From NCBI GenBank assembly GCA_049115715.1, contig JAGDZQ010000015.1:1-64000 (forward strand): DNA of 64,000 nt. Reading direction: 5' to 3'. Below, piece by piece: positions 61,309-64,000 of this stretch (the first letter of the stretch is position 1; the number at the start of each line of letters is the position of its first letter). The stretch is from JAMZMI01 sp049115715 (GTDB lineage: Bacteria; Bacteroidota; Bacteroidia; Cytophagales; Cyclobacteriaceae). Made by a program: the position numbers and the translations under genes. Under the pieces are notes generated by a model. That model was not told the origin of the DNA and did no database searches. It saw only the letters and a program-made list of their open reading frames with translations.

Positions 61309-63192
61309 ATGCCGAATCAATTAAAGAAAATTAAGCTACTTGTTTTTTTACTGTCTCTGGTCTTTTCTTTCAATTTAAATGGCCAATCTCAATCTGTTGC
61401 TGATAGTTTGAAACATTTTGTTAATAAGGATTTAAGCGACTCGGTTCTTATTTCTACATATTCTCAATTACTAAGGAATGAGCAAAATAGAGACACTTTA
61501 ATTTATTACGCACATCGTTTTTTAGATCTTAGTATACGTAATAATGATAGGTTTCATATACATAAAGCGTATGCAGATTTAGGTATTGCTCATCGAGAGA
61601 AAGGTGATCTGGAAAAATCTCTAGAATATCTATTAAGTAGCCTCAGTTATGCTACAAATAAGAGTGACGAAGCAATTTCACTCTCAAATTTAGGAGGTGT
61701 CTATGATGCAAATCAGAATTTCGAAAATGCTGTAAAAAACTATAAAATGGCATTTAAGATTTTTATGGAAATTGATGATTCACTTAGGTCGGGGACAACT
61801 AGTATATCACTTGGGTATGGTTATTTTCAGCTTGTTAATTTGGATTCTTCAGCCTATTTCTGCAATGTTTCAAAGAAAATTTTTGAAGATATAAGCTATG
61901 AATATAAAGATTATTATTGGGCCTATGCCGAGGGTAATATGGCACTGGTTAATGCCAAGCGGGGCTTATTTGATAGTGCTGAATTATCTCTGGATACGGC
62001 TATAACCATTCTAAAAAAATATCAGGATGAATTCGCAATATGCGATTATGATTTTCAATTAGCAAAAATTTACTTCGAGAGAGGAGAGATTGAAAAAGCA
62101 ATAGGCAAAGCAAAGGCTTCCTATTTGATTGCACAGGAAAACGGATTTAAAGAGTTTATTAGAAATGGAGCTGAAATTTTGAGTAAATTCTACAACGAAT
62201 TAGGCGATTATAAAGAGGCATATGAGTATCAAAACCAGTTCATTTCATATAAAGATAGTTTACTAAATGCCGATCTTATAAGGCAATTAGCAGACCAACA
62301 AAAAGAATATGAAGTAGGTCAAAAGCAAGCCGAGCTTGATGTAGTTACTGCACAGCAGAAGGCTGAGAGGGTGATTTTGCTCGCTACGGTGGTTTTAGTT
62401 ATCATCCTTGTCATTCTGGCATTCACTATATATAAATACTACCGCTCTAAGGCCAAAGTCAATAAAATCCTTGAGGCTCAGAAAGTAGAGCTCGAATCGC
62501 TCAATAGTACGAAGGACAAGTTCTTCTCCATTATCTCACATGATTTGCGAGGACCGGTGACTTCATTTTTCGGCATTAGTCGGATGATTAAGTATTTAGT
62601 ACAATCCAAAGAAACAGATCAGTTGTTGGAAATAGCTGATGATATTGATCGGTCTGTAGAACGTCTCTCTAGCCTGCTAGATAATTTGCTCTCATGGGCA
62701 GTGCAGCAGCAGGGACAGTTTCCTCATGAACCAGAAGCGATCAATTTTGAAGAGCTAGCCCAAAATACAGTTGAGACGTTTGCTAATATGGCCAATGGCA
62801 AGAAAATCAATCTCAAGGCAGAAGTGGAGGAAGGACTGACTCTCTGGGCGGATAAGAAAATGACAGAAACGATTGTGCGAAACCTTGTAAGCAACTCATT
62901 GAAATTTACTCCGGATAGTGGCGCGGTTACCATTGCAGCATCTAAGAATGGAAAGGGGGCTCATTTAAAAATTTCTGATACAGGTGTAGGCATCCCAGAG
63001 GATAAGCTAGAAAATCTTTTCAAGCTTCAAGCCAAGAAATCTACTTTTGGAACCTCCGGGGAGAAGGGATTAGGGCTTGGTTTGCAGCTAGTCTATGAGT
63101 TTATTGGTATTAATAATGGCAATATTGAAGTAGAAAGCAAAGACGGAGAAGGGACTACTTTTCATATTCATTTGCCTCTATCACAGGATTAA
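61309..63192 (+). CDS. TPR-type sensor histidine kinase
   Basis: A 627-aa protein. A signal peptide (ending NLNGQ) precedes TPR units across residues ~40-330 (for example AVKNYKMAFKIFMEIDD), a coiled coil, one membrane helix (VILLATVVLVIILVILAFTIYKYYR), then HisKA with His411 in FFSIISHDLRGP and HATPase motifs (VRNLVSNSLKFTPD; DTGVGIPEDKL; GLGLGLQLVYEFI). TPR sensors of this type detect periplasmic signals. No response regulator is adjacent. ATG at 61309 with AAAGGA just upstream is preferred. Confidence 0.9.
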   Translation: MPNQLKKIKLLVFLLSLVFSFNLNGQSQSVADSLKHFVNKDLSDSVLISTYSQLLRNEQNRDTLIYYAHRFLDLSIRNNDRFHIHKAYADLGIAHREKGDLEKSLEYLLSSLSYATNKSDEAISLSNLGGVYDANQNFENAVKNYKMAFKIFMEIDDSLRSGTTSISLGYGYFQLVNLDSSAYFCNVSKKIFEDISYEYKDYYWAYAEGNMALVNAKRGLFDSAELSLDTAITILKKYQDEFAICDYDFQLAKIYFERGEIEKAIGKAKASYLIAQENGFKEFIRNGAEILSKFYNELGDYKEAYEYQNQFISYKDSLLNADLIRQLADQQKEYEVGQKQAELDVVTAQQKAERVILLATVVLVIILVILAFTIYKYYRSKAKVNKILEAQKVELESLNSTKDKFFSIISHDLRGPVTSFFGISRMIKYLVQSKETDQLLEIADDIDRSVERLSSLLDNLLSWAVQQQGQFPHEPEAINFEELAQNTVETFANMANGKKINLKAEVEEGLTLWADKKMTETIVRNLVSNSLKFTPDSGAVTIAASKNGKGAHLKISDTGVGIPEDKLENLFKLQAKKSTFGTSGEKGLGLGLQLVYEFIGINNGNIEVESKDGEGTTFHIHLPLSQD

Positions 63193-63568
63193 CTTCTGAA
63201 CCTGATCGACTGCTAATTATAAAAACCATCTTTCGACGTGTCATCCTGTCGAGGAGGACATTGTAGGAATCTTTGAGATAATAAGATTATGTTGTCTTCA
63301 CTAAATTTTAAAGACTAGTAGTGAAGGTTAAAGATTTCTTAAGTGATAGCTAAATCGACTTCAGGTTCTGAGTAAATAATCGAGTATTCCCTTAACCTCT
63401 TTTTTTTTACAGTTTTCAGGTACAAGCATAACTATGCTTTGTTTGTTAGAAATCATTAAGAGATTTTGTTGGCAATAAACTGGGATTGGATAAACGTAAA
63501 GGCTTATGTTTTTAATCAAAAAAGGGTGAAATCTGGAATTAAGATTAGAAAATAACTAGATTGGCTAT
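63193..63568. other. Intergenic region with repeat R1C
   Basis: This 376-base stretch holds repeat R1C. The rest (63369-63568) is AT-rich with no gene or repeat recognised. Confidence 0.6.
63211..63368 (-). repeat. Dispersed repeat R1, copy C (inverted)
   Basis: Read on the minus strand it starts GAACCTGAAGTCGATTTA and ends in AGGATGACACG plus an AT-rich tail. It is a more diverged member of the family at 18427 and 59950. Confidence 0.65.
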
Positions 63569-64000
63569 ATGTCTGCAAGGATATTGACGTTAACTACAAT
63601 TTTATTGTTCCTCTTTGGGAAAGCTCAGGCTTTTCCGCAAGGAGGACTGTCTCTTGACAGTCTCGTCGTTGCAGTCGAAAAATTACCAAGAGGAGATAGT
63701 TCCAGACTGAACACGCTGGCTTGGATTGCTCAAAATCAGACTGACCCTAAACTCAGGCTCAAGTATTCTGAAATACTAATGGAAGAGGCAAGAGAGGTTT
63801 CTGATTTGAAACACCTCCATCATGCCTACCTACAGCAGGGGCAAGCCTATCGCTTGATGGGAGATTTTGAGATTGCTATATATGCGCTGTTCAAGGCACT
63901 GGATTATGCTGAGCAGGTTGAGTTTAAGAATGGAGTGGCGGGTGCCAATACGGCTCTGGCTGATGTGTATTCTCTTATCGGGGACAATGCCAATGCGCTC
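63569..64000 (+). CDS. Partial TPR-containing secreted protein, cut by the window end
   Basis: A reading frame of 144 codons, open to the last base. It starts at ATG 63569, has a signal peptide (MSARILTLTTILLFLFGKAQA), and then helical repeats (LVVAVEKLPRGDSSRLNTLAW; HHAYLQQGQAYRLMGDFEIAIYALFKALDYAEQVEF). Its 5' part looks like the TPR histidine kinase upstream, so it is likely another TPR sensor, with an output domain beyond the window. It would be the third TPR sensor-type gene in 6 kb. Confidence 0.75.
   Translation, partial: MSARILTLTTILLFLFGKAQAFPQGGLSLDSLVVAVEKLPRGDSSRLNTLAWIAQNQTDPKLRLKYSEILMEEAREVSDLKHLHHAYLQQGQAYRLMGDFEIAIYALFKALDYAEQVEFKNGVAGANTALADVYSLIGDNANAL

Overview
The window comes from a chromosome of a Bacteroidota bacterium, most likely a marine member of the Cytophagales (placing it near Reichenbachiella or Ekhidna is an inference). 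Three large secreted proteins carry type IX secretion (T9SS) sorting domains, two of type A and one of type B (gliding-associated). Several promoters match the Bacteroidota pattern TTTG-N~20-TAnnTTTG. Shine-Dalgarno sequences are rare, and the sensors are of 7TMR-DISM and TPR types. No plasmid, prophage, insertion sequence or CRISPR array was seen.

Layout. 0.1-4.3 kb (minus): heptose-nucleotide operon gmhA, hddA, a three-domain hddC-gmhB-kinase fusion, and a methyltransferase. 4.5-13.6 kb: housekeeping and stress genes (thioesterase, DnaJ-TPR, CrcB, AcpH, TerB, a UPF1-like helicase, glutaminase, DUF1080, an ArsR-SRPBCC operon). 14-25.8 kb: two 7TMR-DISM histidine kinases, a cytochrome P450, an HDAC-like deacetylase, a DMT exporter, an EEP nuclease and MscS. 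26.5-42.9 kb: T9SS cargo region with a 707-aa glycoside-hydrolase-like protein, a 2565-aa multidomain giant and an 864-aa gliding-type protein, interspersed with AraC and LytTR regulators and rlmD. A diverged 17-codon scrap of an rlmD 3' end also lies here. 43.3-47.0 kb: nitrogen module (ammonium transporter, OmpL-like porin, GSII glutamine synthetase). 48.1 kb: tRNA-Lys(TTT). 48.2-52.1 kb: sulfur module (Crp/Fnr regulator, SulP transporter, persulfide dioxygenase-rhodanese). 52.3-57.2 kb: UlaG-like lactonase-fold protein, FlgO-TPR protein, aldo/keto reductase and an orphan PotA-like ATPase. 57.3-64.0 kb: a cluster of TPR sensors and small glycine-tailed proteins.

The most interesting points are these. 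(1) A probable Crp/Fnr sulfur regulon: the promoters of sulP and of the persulfide dioxygenase gene each have a GTTACA-type inverted repeat exactly 21 bp upstream of a TAnnTTTG box, which is class II activator geometry. The regulator encoded next to them has a Cys-x5-Cys-Cys cluster in its sensor pocket. (2) The heptose fusion protein has an added uridine-kinase-like domain. (3) The TPR-sensor and small-protein cluster at 58-64 kb includes a 56-aa lipoprotein with a near-ideal promoter and a perfect palindrome upstream. (4) Two dispersed intergenic repeat families are present. (5) The ArsR-SRPBCC operon has a perfect operator-like palindrome that overlaps its start codon.
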